The position numbers were made by a program, and so were the translations under genes. The notes beneath the pieces are model-generated. The model did not search any database. It had not been told where the DNA came from and saw only the letters and a list, made by a program, of their open reading frames with translations. Positions 1-11,493 of a DNA stretch of 64,000 nucleotides are shown piece by piece. Source of the DNA: Caenorhabditis elegans (Eukaryota; Nematoda; Chromadorea; Rhabditida; Rhabditidae); assembly GCF_000002985.6 (NCBI RefSeq), contig NC_003282.8, positions 16,058,001-16,122,000 on the forward strand. Direction: 5' to 3'. Within the stretch, counting starts at the first letter, position 1, and every line of letters starts with the position of its first letter.

Positions 1-270
1 TTTGTGAAAAAAATTCAAAAATTCAAAAATTCGAATTTCCCGGGCTTTTATTCATAAATTTTCAAAATTTAGTTGAGATGCTCAGTATTTCTAAAAAACA
101 TATAAATTTGACCTGAAAGATCAAATTTGTACTTTTTCATAATGGCTATAAATTAAACACTGTAGTATTTGCGTGTTAGTTGATCAAAAAATTTTCAAAA
201 TTTACAATGTTTCCTACTAGATTCATATGCGCTCTATTGACAATATATTACAAAAAAAGTAATATTTCAG

Positions 271-3200
271 ATGTACCGCCCGAAGAACATCTGCTACCAT
301 TTTCTGGTCACAAGTCTACTTTGCCTCGTACTTTTTGTGAATGTTATCACGTTTTTCACAATTGCCAGAAATTTTGAGTTAATTTATTTTTAATGATTTG
401 GGAACTGAATAATGAATTAGTGCTAATAATTATAGAGAAGCGTTGAACAAATTGAAAGGTGCACCAAAATTAAAAATCATGTTTCAAAGTGTTGATATTA
501 TACGTTTGAAATTTTCTGAAACAATGAAATTGTATTGTATTGTATTGTATTTATTACGATTGAAATCGTGATTTAAAAAAAAAAATAAATAGTGAATAGA
601 TATGAATAAGTTAAGGCCCAAACATCATAGAGAGATTGATTGAGAGAGATTGTCGAATCGGTTCAAATCTTGAAATTATCGAAAAAACAGTTGCAACAGG
701 AACTTTCCTAAAATTTAAAAAATAATTAAATTTTATTATTCCAAACTCAGTTTCAGACCATATCAAAATTGGAATTGAAACTATCGATATCTACAATCCA
801 AATGCAATTCAAGATCTTCGTTCCAAATATGAAATGAAAGGCGATAAATATAGAAGAGAGCTCTACAGAGCTTCAAAAACTATGGAATACGAGTTATTCT
901 ACGAAAAAGTAAGAATGGAGGTATTTTGTGTGATGAAGGAGAAGATTGGAGGTTCTTATGATGGCGGGAAATATGTATGTAATCCGAAAAATGTTAGAAA
1001 GGAGAATTGCACGTGAGTTTGGGTTTGAATCTGGAGATTTTGGTTTTTAAAAATTTAATTTTCAAAAAAAACAAGTAATAGTTTTGTGTAACTTTTCTAA
1101 CCTAATGATTCATCGGAAATGTGTTTAACTGGAACATTATGTAAATTTCTTGAAACAGTATATTTTGGAAAATTTTTCAAAAGTGTCAAGATATCGAGAA
1201 AGCGTGGCGTTTGTGTTTTATATCCTCGCATTGAAAAAATTGCTAAAAATATGAACTTAGAAAAGTGCCACCTTACTGTAAATTGGAATTAGTTAGTTAG
1301 ACAAAAATTTAAAATATTGCAAAAAATTTAGAAATTTTAGAACTATAACTTTCATTAATAATTCTATTTTTCGCTGAGTCAACATTTTTTTGTTGGTTTT
1401 TTTCTACTTTTTCATCTAATTTTCATATATAACTGGATGAAAAAAAAGTTAAAAATTAAAAACAAAGTGTCTATACATTTTCACCAAATTTGTTTAAACT
1501 CAAACATTTGTGAAAGTTAATGGTTTATTCAGTCGTTGTTAGTATTATTTTTTTCAAACACTTCCATGTAAATTCAGTGTTACAAATAATGGTGACAAAA
1601 ATGTATAGAACTTTTTAAACTGAAAAAGTACAAATTTTTGTGAATCATTGCAAATGCTCGATGTATGTTGATACACTCAATGTAAAATACTGCGCGGCGT
1701 GTACGCAGAAAACCCAAAATTAGGCCCGCCTTTTTCTCGTCCACTCACGGGAAAAGGCAAAATTCGGGACCCCAACCAACATCAGGCCGCCGACATCTGA
1801 CGAGTTCCGCGCGCCGCTGTGTTGAACTCGTTGTGGGAGCGGCAAGCTGTCTCCGCAGTACACGCCACGCAGTTTTTTACTTTGAGTGTGCATTCAGAAT
1901 TTTTTTTAACACTTTTCAAATCAAACTGAAACAGTAAATTGTAGATTATTATCACTTGGCTTAAACAATCAAATCGACTATGATCAGCACATTCAAAATG
2001 TTACAGGAGGACATTGTGTGATATTGGGAGCTGATAAGGTGAGTTAAGGTTTTATTTGACCTGCTCAGTCATATAAATGAAAATATGGAAAAAGACCGGT
2101 TACAAACATTGCCGAAAATTTCCATTCATATTTTCAACTTTATTGAAACCAGACTTTTGATCATATAACGTAAGGAAATTTAACGGGTGCACTTCTCATA
2201 AAATGGAAAACAAAATTTAAAATTGAGCCCCGCCCAGTTATTGGTTTTCTGATTTTTATGTCGAAGTAGATTGTACTCACCGAGTTTTTTTACAGGACCC
2301 CCAAAACCCGGAAACCCAAGAAACCTACCGAAAAATCAATGGGAAACTATTTTCTGGACTGATTCCTGATGAGCTCACGATCCCATCAATGTTAGAAAAA
2401 GCTGGAAGAAATGATGTGGAGCTTCTGAAAATGGATATTGAAGAAGCCGAATTTAGGGGTTTGGAGCCTCTGATTAAGGATTTTTATGTGTGTCAGGTTG
2501 GTTTTTTTGCCTAAAAAGGAAACAATAAGTAATAAGTTTCCCGCTAAATTTGAGCCAACTACGTGTTTTCTCTTTTTCTTTTTACGCAGTGCCTGACATC
2601 TCACGGGTTTTGCCACTGATAGCATACTTTTTTATGTAAATGGTGAACCTTGGTAGGTGTCGGACGCTAAAAAAAACTATCGAATTTTTACAGTTTTTAC
2701 GACATCTCGACAAATTATGAAAATTTCAACTCTTAAACAAACAAAGTGAAACAGAGGAATTTTTTTCAATTAATATGATATTCTACCATTAAAGCATTTA
2801 GTTTTTAACTGTCAGCGCTGGGTCCCGCAACGAAAAAAGCGCCGCGACCATTATGAAGTTCTATTCAAAACGTAGAAATAATACTAAAAGAATTGAAGTT
2901 TACTTTTGGAAAAATTACGAAACAGTAAAAAAAAAATTTTCAGATTTTTATTGAAATTCACGGGACTCCATCGAAACACCTGGAATTGCTTCAGATTATG
3001 GCCAGGTTCAGTTTTTGAGTACTTTTTTTTGGAGAACTTTGAAACCGGATTTTTGTCCTTTTTTGAATTTCAATAAGTGCATTTTGAATAGTTGAAAATT
3101 TGGTCCAAGTATTGATTTATTATTTGCCAAACCAGTTTTATGAAAATATTGAAACCGAAAAAACATCAAAATTATATTTTCTTGAATATCACAACTTTTT

Positions 3201-3358
3201 CTTTCAGATACGGATTCCGAATTTTCAACGTGGAACCCAATCCGTATTGCATAGTTTGTTGTGAATATAGTTTGATCAATGAGAAATGTATAGAGCAATA
3301 TGGAGCTGTGTTGCTGGGACGCATTGTGTTGGACAGAAAAAACATGGACTATTTTTGA
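271..3358 (+). CDS. FkbM-type methyltransferase domain protein, type II membrane anchored
   Basis: Seven exons join in frame: 271-377, 436-458, 757-1012, 1945-2038, 2296-2496, 2944-3005 and 3208-3358, giving about 297 residues. The start ATG sits directly after a TTTCAG, which would suit trans-splicing. Residues about 9-33 form a hydrophobic signal anchor (YHFLVTSLLCLVLF...). The body has the nematode family signature: CNPKNVRKENC, SLGLNNQIDY, an acidic GADK strand end, then LLKMDIEEAEFRGLEP and IFIEIHG, the S-adenosylmethionine-binding core of the FkbM/Methyltransf_21 fold. The usual MDIEGAE has E in place of G. The C-terminus YGFRIFNVEPNPYC...CCEYSLINEKC is cysteine-rich. The likely role is a Golgi or secretory methyltransferase; the substrate is unknown. 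Exons 3-7 are strongly supported. The 23-nt second exon and the weak GTTAAT donor of exon 1 are inferred from phase. I see no disabling change. Confidence 0.85.
1092..1112 (-). ncRNA. predicted 21U-RNA locus
   Basis: Octamer 1151-1158, spacing 39 nt, CGAT at the start. Lies antisense in intron 3 of the methyltransferase gene. Confidence 0.5.
1674..1890. repeat. GC-rich terminal-inverted-repeat element, copy 1 (in an intron)
   Basis: Bounded by CACTCAA...ACTGCGCGGCGTGTAC and its inverse GTACACGCCACGCAGT...TTGAGTG. The interior carries an inverted GC-rich core with the words GACATCTGACGAG and GCGCGCCGC. It is inserted in intron 3 of the methyltransferase gene. It looks like a short non-autonomous foldback/MITE-type element. 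I see no coding capacity. Confidence 0.75.
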
Positions 3359-3899
3359 ATGTAGCTTTTTTTTCTGAACTCGAAATTTATTTTAATTTTA
3401 TTTAATTATGTTAATTTTTTTGCTCAAAAAATTGAATTTTTTGTAAATGATTTTAAAGAATACAAAAATCTCCACAAACTCCTATTTTGAGATATTTGAA
3501 AATTTGATTTCAAAGTGCATTCCGATAATAAACAGGTGCCCTTCTCGATTTTAGTTTTTTCTGGGCTAAGCTTTCAGTAATTATTTTCTGATCAAGTAAA
3601 TTATTTTTTACTAATTTTGGAGTTATTTAGAACCAAAAATAATCATTATCACTGTCCTGCTATTCTACAAGCCGAATAGAAAAAAATTAGAACATCTACT
3701 CGGACAACTGATTATCGTCAAAAAAAAAACGACTTTTGAAAACTACGAAAAACGGCAAAACTTTTTTTAAATAAAAAAAATTAATTTTCCGATTTTGAAA
3801 TAAGATATTCCAGATATATTTTCGAATTGACGCTGCAACTGGGTAATATACTTTTATTAAAAAATTGTAAGAAAACAAATTGTGTTTTAATTTTTATAT

Positions 3900-3920
3900 A
3901 ACATCGATCCCATAGTTATA
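3900..3920 (-). ncRNA. predicted 21U-RNA locus
   Basis: Octamer 3958-3965, spacing 38 nt, TGTT at the start. Confidence 0.45.
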
Positions 3921-4798
3921 ACAATAAAAATTTTTTAGCATTTATTTCAAAATTGTCTGAAACAGCAGGTTTTTTTTTCAATATCTAAAATTTTGTCTGG
4001 ATCTTTGTAAATTTGTCAAGTTTATTATATTTCAAATTTTGAACATTTGATTTAAAAAATAATTTTTGAAAAATTAATAAATCGGAAGAGTCTGAAGCAG
4101 TACAATGTTTTAATTAGAAAACCAAGTGTTTCTTTATACAGGAAACTGATATAGGAGATTTTAAGTTGATATTAACAAGAAAATTTTAAAAGAAAATTTG
4201 GAACTGGATATTGATTCATTTCGTGCATGTCTTGACGGGTTTGATGTCTCCGTAGTATCATCTGCATAAAAAAAATAAATAAAATTTGCGGTTGATTTTT
4301 CAACACATTCAGTCAGACAATACTACGATATTGTAAAAACAACTTGACATTTGGCTCTAGCTTCTTGTCCAAGTTTCGCCCCAAAAATATTAACTTGGAT
4401 TAGAAGCTGACTAAACTCGGGCAAATATTAGGCAAGACTTTGGAAAACCTTGGATGCAGGCTTTACCAAAGTTTAAACCAAATTTCACACAACTATTGCC
4501 AAACTTTGGCTCTAAATTTTCTTATTTCGTTTCAAACCGTTGTTTGTGAAGAAATCAACTAATCATTGCCTTGTGTAGTGGAGATTTACACGAGGAATCA
4601 AAAGGAAGTAAAATACAAATATATGCGAGGAGAGCAACAAAGGTTGATCAAAACTATATTCGTTGGGTAGATCAAATATTAGTTGATCAAAATTATATTT
4701 ATACGACGGCCATATAAACCGAGAAAGGGAACAGACTGAACTATCGGGTTGGATATGCACAATTCTTCCTCCTAATAGACTTTTCTTTTCACTTGTGT

Positions 4799-4819
4799 CC
4801 CTAACAGTCCCTTGTTTAA
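4799..4819 (-). ncRNA. predicted 21U-RNA locus
   Basis: Octamer 4859-4866, spacing 40 nt, TGAT at the start. Confidence 0.5.
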
Positions 4820-5325
4820 TCAGGATATACTACAAAGTGATAGTTTTTAACAACAAGTTGAAACAGTAGAAAAATGATTGAAAATTGTATTTTTCGAAAT
4901 TTATGTTGAACAAATCATTTTATGTTTGTAGTGTTCCCAATTTTCGAATAAATTTTGTTGTAGGGTTTTACAAGAATTAAAAAATGCACAAAAAACATTT
5001 TTGAAATAAAATATGAAAACAAGTGTGTCCCCCAAATTCTAAAACCCAGAATTTATGTAGTTCGAAAAAGTTACTGTTTCAACGAGTACATAAGACCCGG
5101 GTGGGGAAATGGGGGTCGTCTCCAGACCATTTTTTGAATGGGTCAGCCAAAGTTTTCTTCTAATTTCAAAATAATCTTTGAATGTTGCCAATATCTTGGG
5201 CGCAGTACAAAATCTCAGAAATAGACGACATTAAACATTTTGCAAAAAAAATTGCTGTTTCACAATGTTCACGAAATAAATTTGTTTTCACTGGTTTCAA
5301 TCACAAGTGGTTTGGGATCAGCATT

Positions 5326-6132
5326 TCATCCGGGCGAAAAGCATGACGGGGCGCTCTTCGCTCGTCCCTCTGACGCCGCCGTGCTTAATCCTATGACAGA
5401 GTTCCACAAAAAATGAATCGCGGAGAAAACGGCAACTAAATTGATTGCCTGGTCACGTGTACTTGGAAATTGAATACATATGAGTTTCCCATTCAAAATA
5501 TAAACTTCATCGATAAAACTGTCCCAAAAACAATTCGGGAGATGGCTGCAGACACCGATGAGCAAAAATACCAAAAAGCTCCATCGAGATCAGAACTGAG
5601 ATTTTCAATTTGTTTTTTTTTTTTGAAAATTGAAAAATATTTTGAAACAGTAAATTTTTAAATTAACAATTTAACTCTTGTTCACATCGATATGGCCACA
5701 AAATCGATGTCAATCGATGTATTTGGCAATTTTATATTGAAAGGTGGCTTGGAATATATCAAATTTAAGTTCTAAAAATCTTCCACTAAGCAATCATAAT
5801 TCTTTTTTTTAATGAAAAATTTAAAAAAAAAAGATTTTAAAACAGTAATTTTTTTACGTGAAAATCTTACTCACTCGTTCACATCGATACGGCCACAAAA
5901 TCGATGTCAATCGATGAATAGTCAACAGTGCCGCTGTCCAAAAATGCATGTGAAAAAAACCAATAAATAAGATATTTCAGCCACCGAATTTTGGATTAAA
6001 TAAAATACCAAAAATGCAAAACATCAATAAAATGAAAGATGGGATACCATAGATCAACTGGATCAGTGTCAGAATTTCCGTTGTAGTGTCGATGGAAACT
6101 TCTTCCATGTAGACCGTGATGTTTTCCTTCAT
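5326..6132 (-). pseudogene. serpentine chemoreceptor-like relic (SRG/SRV type)
   Basis: Two separated exon-like pieces on the minus strand. The first (6132 to about 5985) starts MKENITVYMEEVS and runs into one membrane helix, LIYGIPSFILLMFCIFGILF, then NPKF and a possible GTGGCT donor. The second (about 5600-5326) reads WSFLVFLLIGVCSHLPNCFW, a loop with ILNGKLICIQF, then VAVFSAIHFLWNSVIGLSTA, resembling helices 4 and 5. The part expected for helices 2 and 3 (5600-5980) is absent and replaced by a small tandem repeat and AT-rich DNA. Helices 6 and 7 are not seen. The family call rests on topology and the first helix only. Most likely a broken seven-helix receptor gene. Confidence 0.5.
5666..5920. 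repeat. direct repeat pair with ATCGATG palindromes
   Basis: Units at about 5670-5726 and 5867-5920 share TTCACATCGATAYGGCCACA and then CAATCGATG, about 200 bp apart. The unit itself holds inverted CATCGAT/ATCGATG words. It sits in the gap of the chemoreceptor relic. Confidence 0.7.
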
Positions 6133-6243
6133 TTTTTTAGAAATAGTTTTGTGTGGTTCGAATAATTTTCCTGCAATATTGGTTTATGAGTTGGGGGTTC
6201 AAAATTGACAAGCAGTACGTCTGAAAGCAATAACGTTGGTTGT

Positions 6244-6300
6244 CAACGAACCTGCTTGCCTACGTACCTACCCTCTGCCTGCCTACATGGCTTGCCTGAG
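6244..6300. repeat. GCCTGCCTAC-type simple repeat
   Basis: Degenerate run of TGCCTACNTACC/CTGCCTGCC words. Related short runs occur at 11840-11860, 16029-16048, 34343-34375, 46286-46305, 62778-62800 and 62935-62950. Confidence 0.55.
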
Positions 6301-6468
6301 CGTATAACTGCTTCGTATATCTGCTTCAATGCCACAGTGGTGCCTTTTACGATTTTCAGCCTATCCGTTGCTTAAATAAAAAGAAGCCTGAAAAAAATGG
6401 TTTTGGCAAGTTTAAAAATTGTTCTGAAAACAAAATGTATGCAAAAAAAACAGTAATTGCAAAAAATG

Positions 6469-6684
6469 CTTGTTCTTAAAGCGGAAAAAAATTTCGGTTT
6501 CAAAACCAGAATTTTAGCTTCAATTGTTTTATTTATTTGTTACACCGTAATAAATATTTTCGTTAGAAATAGTTCGGAAGTTTTCAAAGTCGTTCAAATC
6601 CACGTGGAATTTATAAATTCTCCGTGCCCCATAATGATTAACAACATTTCTGAGTTTGCAACAGAAAAATCTACGGTTTATTAG
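6469..6684 (+). pseudogene. N-terminal exon of a possible type II membrane protein
   Basis: An open frame from ATG 6469 reads MLVLKAEKNFGFKTR, then a hydrophobic helix ILASIVLFICYTVINIF, then a polar segment with SPCPIMINNISEFATEKS and a stop (71 residues). Codon use is less A/T-monotonous than surrounding shadow frames. No downstream partner exon was found and the family is not recognised. It could be the detached 5' end of a secretory-pathway enzyme gene or a chance frame. Confidence 0.3.
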
Positions 6685-8716
6685 AATTTTTTAAATAAAT
6701 TTTTGAGATATTTCTTGGATTTGATACGGCTAGAATTTCACAACAGCTTGTTTCTAAGTATTAACTAAACGCATTTTGAAAAAAAAATCGCATTTTTTGA
6801 ATGTTGAATGATATTTATGTTAGCAAAACTGTTGTATCAGTTAGCTTGAAAATTAGAAATTTCCTGATTAATTATCTGCTAGACTTTCCAGTTTCAATTG
6901 CTTTCATAGAAAATATTTAAATTTCAAGTTTTTCTGAAATTTTATTACCGTTTCTGCCAAGCAGCCTCTAATAAATGCCGAGTGTGGCGACTCCGCCCCT
7001 TTTTCGCGTTTTTTGACGCTTTTTTTGGCTTGCGAAAAAATGTCCCACTTCGTTTTCATTAATAACTCCAGAGCCGCGTGACTTCATGCTCTAATATTTG
7101 AAATCCTACTAGAAATATTTTGCCCCACAGTGGAGCAGAAAACGGCACTAAGTTCGGAGCAAAATTGAGCCCAGGACGGCTTTCCCCAGTTTGAAAAATT
7201 TTTTTGTTGCTCTTTTTACCCCCAAAAAAGCATGTTTTAATTGAATTAAAATTCGGGTTTTGCTCTGTTTTGTTTGAAACTCATGTGCAAGATACTACTC
7301 AGAGAGACTGATTTTTTGAAAAAAAGTTTGAGTGCATAAGTGCAAAAGGAAAAAAGTTGTGATAAAACAAAAGTCCAAAAAGTGACATTTTGCCAAAAAA
7401 TTTTTTTTTCGTAAAAAGCCGTTTTTCTGCCTCCTTCCTAAAACCCCCATCTTGCCACACACACGCGTTTTCGGTGTTCAAAAAATGTTCAAAAAATGTC
7501 CGAAAAAATGTAATACAACTTTGAACGTTTATATCTCGGCTCTCACTGGACCGATTTTTGAAATTCTTTTTCTCTACATTCACAAAATATAGCGACGTGT
7601 GTTCATCTAAAAGGGGGTTGATTTTGGAGCATCCTGTCGGCTCCACAAGCGGAAAACCACACCCCTCTTGTTTTTGCGCACACCGAAGTACTGGCCGAAA
7701 ACCACTATAAATTGAAGGAAAATTCGAGTTTATGTTCAAAACGTTTGAGACTCGAAACTTAAGTTCTCCTTTTCAATGCTTATCCATTGTATCTAAGTTC
7801 ATTGTGATATCTCTATTCGTTATTTTAAAAACGATAATTAACGTTTTGCCAAAATTTCTGCACCTCCCCCCTTTTCTCACACACACACATCCACCTCCCC
7901 CTTTCATATTTGGTGTGTTTTCGGCCACATTTTCACCATTGTTTCGGTCAAATCTCCGTTAGTCTTGCTCTTTTTCCAAATTGTTTTTTGGAAAAATGTT
8001 CATCACATCGAGAGGAAGCGGAAAATATAATTTTTTGTTTCAAAAAAGGTAAATAATAATCTCAAAAATAGAAAAAATGAACACTTCTTTCAAACAATTT
8101 ACATTTTTCCATAAAATTCACAAACTTTCCACTATCGTTCCGGTTTTTATGTTAAATTTAGAATTAATAGAATGATTTAAAATGAAATCTCAAATCACAG
8201 CTCGATCCGATCATTTTTCGCAGAGATAGGTTATTTAATTTTTGCACATGGAAATCCAGTTTTCCTCTGTTCCTGGACAAGTTTTCAACTATCCTTTCGA
8301 TTTTATGTTTTAATCTTGATAATTTTCATTGAAGCAAGGTAGACAAACTAAATTTGGTCGGTCTTGACAATTTTCCGCACATTTAGGGAAGTTTTGAGCT
8401 TCCAGACCTTCCCAGAAGGTGATATGTTTCAATTTTTGTTATTTTCAAAAATAATAACCGCTTATTATTGTACTTTTTACGCCAATTTCAAAAATTACTT
8501 AATTTTTCTCAAACTCCTACTATGAGCAAAGTTATGACGGATTGAAGTTTTAGTGCATAACTCCTCACAGGCCGCCTCTCCTCACAAGAGGCTGCATGCG
8601 TGCGGGTGGCTGGAAAATGTTTTCTTTCCAAAAAAAAACATAGAAAGGCATTTTAACTCTAAGGCATTTTAACTCCCGCAGGGCCCGCTAGTCCAGGACT
8701 ATTTGAAATCTGCAAG
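6685..8716. other. octamer-free, GC-richer block
   Basis: No gene recognised. There are GC-richer patches at 6990-7200, 7540-7700 and 8560-8700, and pyrimidine runs with CACACACA at 7860-7900. No CTGTTTCA/TGAAACAG occurs between 5650 and 8717, unlike the rest of the window. It may be an old dispersed repeat; I cannot name it. The stretch 8330-8390 shares TAAATTTGGYCGGTCTTGAC with 45066-45090. Confidence 0.5.
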
Positions 8717-9169
8717 TGAAACAGGCGTCTATTCGATTCATAATCAGATTTGGAAAATTTACGGTTTCATTCGATTTATATGAGTTTTCAAATTTTCAAT
8801 TTGATACTTTTGATATCTGTCTCATGTTGGAATTAGTCAAAATGAAAAACTTTCGTGTTTCCGTATATCGATATATTCATCTCAAAAAATTAAATTTCGT
8901 TTTTCCTAGTATCAGGCTAATTTTCTTCCAAGTTCAAAGCAAAAAAAAATTTAGTTTGGGGAATTCCTTGAATTATTTATTGTTTTTACACTCTTAACGA
9001 TAGTTCAATACATTAAACAAATTTGATTCCAAATACATTTCTAAACAATCGGAAACGTTCAGCAACTTGATTTTAGCACATTCATCTTTGAGTTATGCAA
9101 AAATTGAATTAGGTCTGTGAATCTCATTATTCTCATTATTGAAGCCTCATTATCGATAGTAATGCACAT

Positions 9170-9689
9170 TTATTCTTGTTGTGTCGGGAGGGTGATTGTG
9201 GTTTTTCCATCGTCATCGATCGAAATGTAGAGCATAATCTTTTCCTTTTTGTTTCTCATGATCGATACGATTTTACAAACTTTTCTGGAGATGAGCGCAC
9301 TCATGAATCTTAAATTAGTATTGGGTTATATAAAGGTTTTATTTATTATTTGAAGGTGCAAATTTAAAACATACATGAAGGTAGTACGAAAAACCAATTC
9401 GGTGATAATAAGGAAGTAAGAAAGAAAGCCGGGTTCCAACTGCATAATCTAAAATAGAATATGTTTTTTTCTATGATTGAGCAACACAAACCAATACCCA
9501 TATGGAAATGGCTTCAGCATGCAAACTAACTCCTGTGAAACTAGATTTTAATCAAGCTATTTCAAAAACTACGTTTTCAAAAGCGGAAATTTCCAAAAAA
9601 GAAACTGATAATAATGGCATACTTACGTTTTTGTTGCCGAGCTGCAGTCCAGTCTGTCAATTTGCGCGTCCAGGCAATTTATCGACTAG
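9170..9689 (-). pseudogene. unrecognised two-exon gene end, cut by a palindromic repeat
   Basis: Exon 9627-9689 reads SINCLDAQIDRLDCSSATKT to a clean GTAAGT donor. Exon 9170-9308 follows in matching phase: FMSALISRKVCKIVSIMRNK...KEKIMLYISIDDDGKTTITL...PTQQE and a stop. Both have balanced codon use and look truly coding. The upstream end of the first exon abuts the TTAAAGG end of a palindromic repeat at 9690, so the 5' part is missing or lies beyond the insertion. The acceptor (AATTTAAG) is weak. Family not recognised. Confidence 0.5.
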
Positions 9690-10180
9690 TTAAAGGTGGG
9701 CTCCGCTCTATGGGGAAACTGTTTTAAAACACGCCTATGGGGTCACAATGAGCGAATATCATAATTAAAAAATTAAAAAAATTTTTCTAGATTTCATATG
9801 ATTCTATATGAATTATATGAATTGTTTGAATTGAATTGTATGAATTTATATGAATTGAAAAACCTCAGTTTTCCCCTAATTTCGATTTGAATTACCGCCA
9901 ATTAAATTTGTTCGATGGAGCGCGCTTGCTTGATTTTTTTCTATTTTATTTTATTTTTTAAACTTTGAGCTGAAATAAAATAAATTGATGAAAATAATGC
10001 AAGCGCGCTCCAAAGAACGCGTTCAATTGGCGGTAATTATCATAGAATAGAAATTAGGGGAAAACTGAGATTTTTCAATTTTCAAAAAATCATACAAAAT
10101 CTAGAAATTTTTTTTTTGAATTTTTTAATCATGATATTCAGTCATTGCGACCTCAAAGGCATGTTTTAAAGCAATTTAAA
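9690..10180. repeat. palindromic (foldback) element ending TTAAAGGTGG, copy 1
   Basis: The left half runs from TTAAAGGTGGGC through GCCAATTAAATTTGTTCGATGG and GGAGCGCGCTTGC. The right half is its inverse, through GCAAGCGCGCTCC, TTGGCGGTAATT and GATATTCAGTCATTGCGACC, and stops before the terminal CCACCTTTAA. It resembles the palindromic TTAA/TTTAAA-ended repeats known in nematodes. The exact family name is not certain. Confidence 0.75.
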
Positions 10181-10801
10181 AGTTTTTTTTTATCAAAATG
10201 GTATATATTGTTTCACATTAGTTTTATGCGAAACTATTTGTGAGAATACTTGTTAGGTTGAATGGAAATATGTCGAATTTTCACTTTTCTTTAAAAGAAG
10301 CTAAAAGTAGGAAAACATCTTATTTTCACAATTTCTTTAAAAAATCTAGTTGTTTCCACAAAATCTTAACAATTGTCTAGAATACTTAACGATTAATTTT
10401 TTAATTCATTACTTTTTCTGTTCGAGATTTCTCTTTTTAAAAACATTACTTTTATTCAGAATTATTTTCGCATTGTCTCTGATGTTTAAAAAAACTTCAT
10501 TTTTTAATATAGATTCCGTAACCGTGTTTGTTCTTCGATTACAAAAAAAACAATTTTTTAAATATAGACAATCTGAAACAGTGAAACAAAAACTAGTATT
10601 CAAAAATAATAATTTTCAAAACCCTAATGATTTCGAACATTTCGTGATTTTTTTTTGATTTGAAAAACTGTAAAAAGTGTAGTTAATCTGAACTCAGTTC
10701 CCACTGGAAGTTTTTAATTAGATCTTGTAAATAATTTCTTGTAAACTTCAATTTTGTTAAGGAGCGTGTGAAATACTAATTCCAGAAACACCCGTGAATA
10801 A
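10181..10801. other. AT-rich spacer with one octamer
   Basis: No gene seen. The octamer 10574-10581 points left. The best start tetranucleotide is at 36 nt spacing, slightly short. Confidence 0.5.
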
Positions 10802-11213
10802 TTATGGATAGTGTGAAACGGCAAAAATATTGGTCCCGTCAAACTTTCTTCCAGTTCCACTTGTAAGGCTATAGTCTTGCGCTGACAAATTGAGCGTGAT
10901 CAGTTTATTCTCCTCAGTTTCAAACATTCCAGTTCCTACAAAATTCAGGACGAACAGATTGTGAAAAAATATATTCGATGAATTTATCAAATCTTAGAAA
11001 CCGAAAAATATTGTAATTTGTAGATTTGCATTATTTTATTTGTACATAGGATAAGAGACAAAGAGCTCTGTAAAAAAGATTTTCAAAAAAAGTATAAATA
11101 CCTTCACTGAAAGTGTTTAAACTTTTGCTGTTTCACAATACCGACATAGTTTACACTCACTTACCAACACGTTTCCAACCACACATTAGCATATGAGAGA
11201 GCATTGAGAACAT
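10802..11213 (-). CDS. small two-exon gene, unrecognised 60-residue protein
   Basis: Exon 11213-11165 starts ATG and reads MFSMLSHMLMCGWKRV to a GTAAGTGAG donor in phase 1. Exon 10935-10802 follows an ATTTTGTAG acceptor in matching phase: GTGMFETEENKLITLNL, SAQDYSLTSGTGRKFDG, TNIFAVSHYP and a stop. The second exon has strongly protein-like composition (acidic, glycine and tyrosine rich, even codon use). The first exon is also open in a second frame (SYANVWLETC), but that frame does not splice cleanly. The gene may be the 3' end of a larger one whose upstream exons I did not find. Confidence 0.5.
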
Positions 11214-11472
11214 TTCCGTAAATTGGAGAAATTTTTAAATATTTACAGTTTCTACTATTTTTCAAAATAAAACAACATTGTTAGTTGAGTGATCTCGAAA
11301 TCGTATTATTTTCGGTTTAAATTCCTTTTTTTTTGGAAAAGCTTATGTCCAGCTAACTTTTCTCATTTGAAAAAAAAACAATTTTTCTCTAACAATAAAA
11401 AAATTGCAATCTTTGAATATAGGTTCAGTCTTCGGTTGTTGTGAAGAAGTTTTAATTTCATGTTTTTGGAAT

Positions 11473-11493
11473 CTAATGTTGAATACTTCGGAA
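11473..11493 (-). ncRNA. predicted 21U-RNA locus
   Basis: Octamer 11532-11539, spacing 39 nt. Confidence 0.5.

Larger units (their letters stand above)
3359..5325. other. intergenic AT-rich piRNA-type DNA
   Basis: No gene seen. Octamers lie at 3958 and 4859 (pointing left) and at 5074 and 5255 (pointing right). A GC-richer patch at 5095-5150 is unexplained. Short internal repeats of TTGATCAAAA occur at 4640-4700. Confidence 0.6.

Noticed and set aside
1013-1045. Intron start reads AGTTTGGGTTTGAAT, encoding SLGLN like the true next exon
   Set aside because: The exon at 1945 carries the full SLGLNNQIDY and joins in phase, so this looks like coincidence or an old remnant.
7299-7739. 146-residue minus-strand open frame
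   Set aside because: Runs through the GC-richer octamer-free block that looks like repeat DNA. No domain and low-complexity F/K ends.
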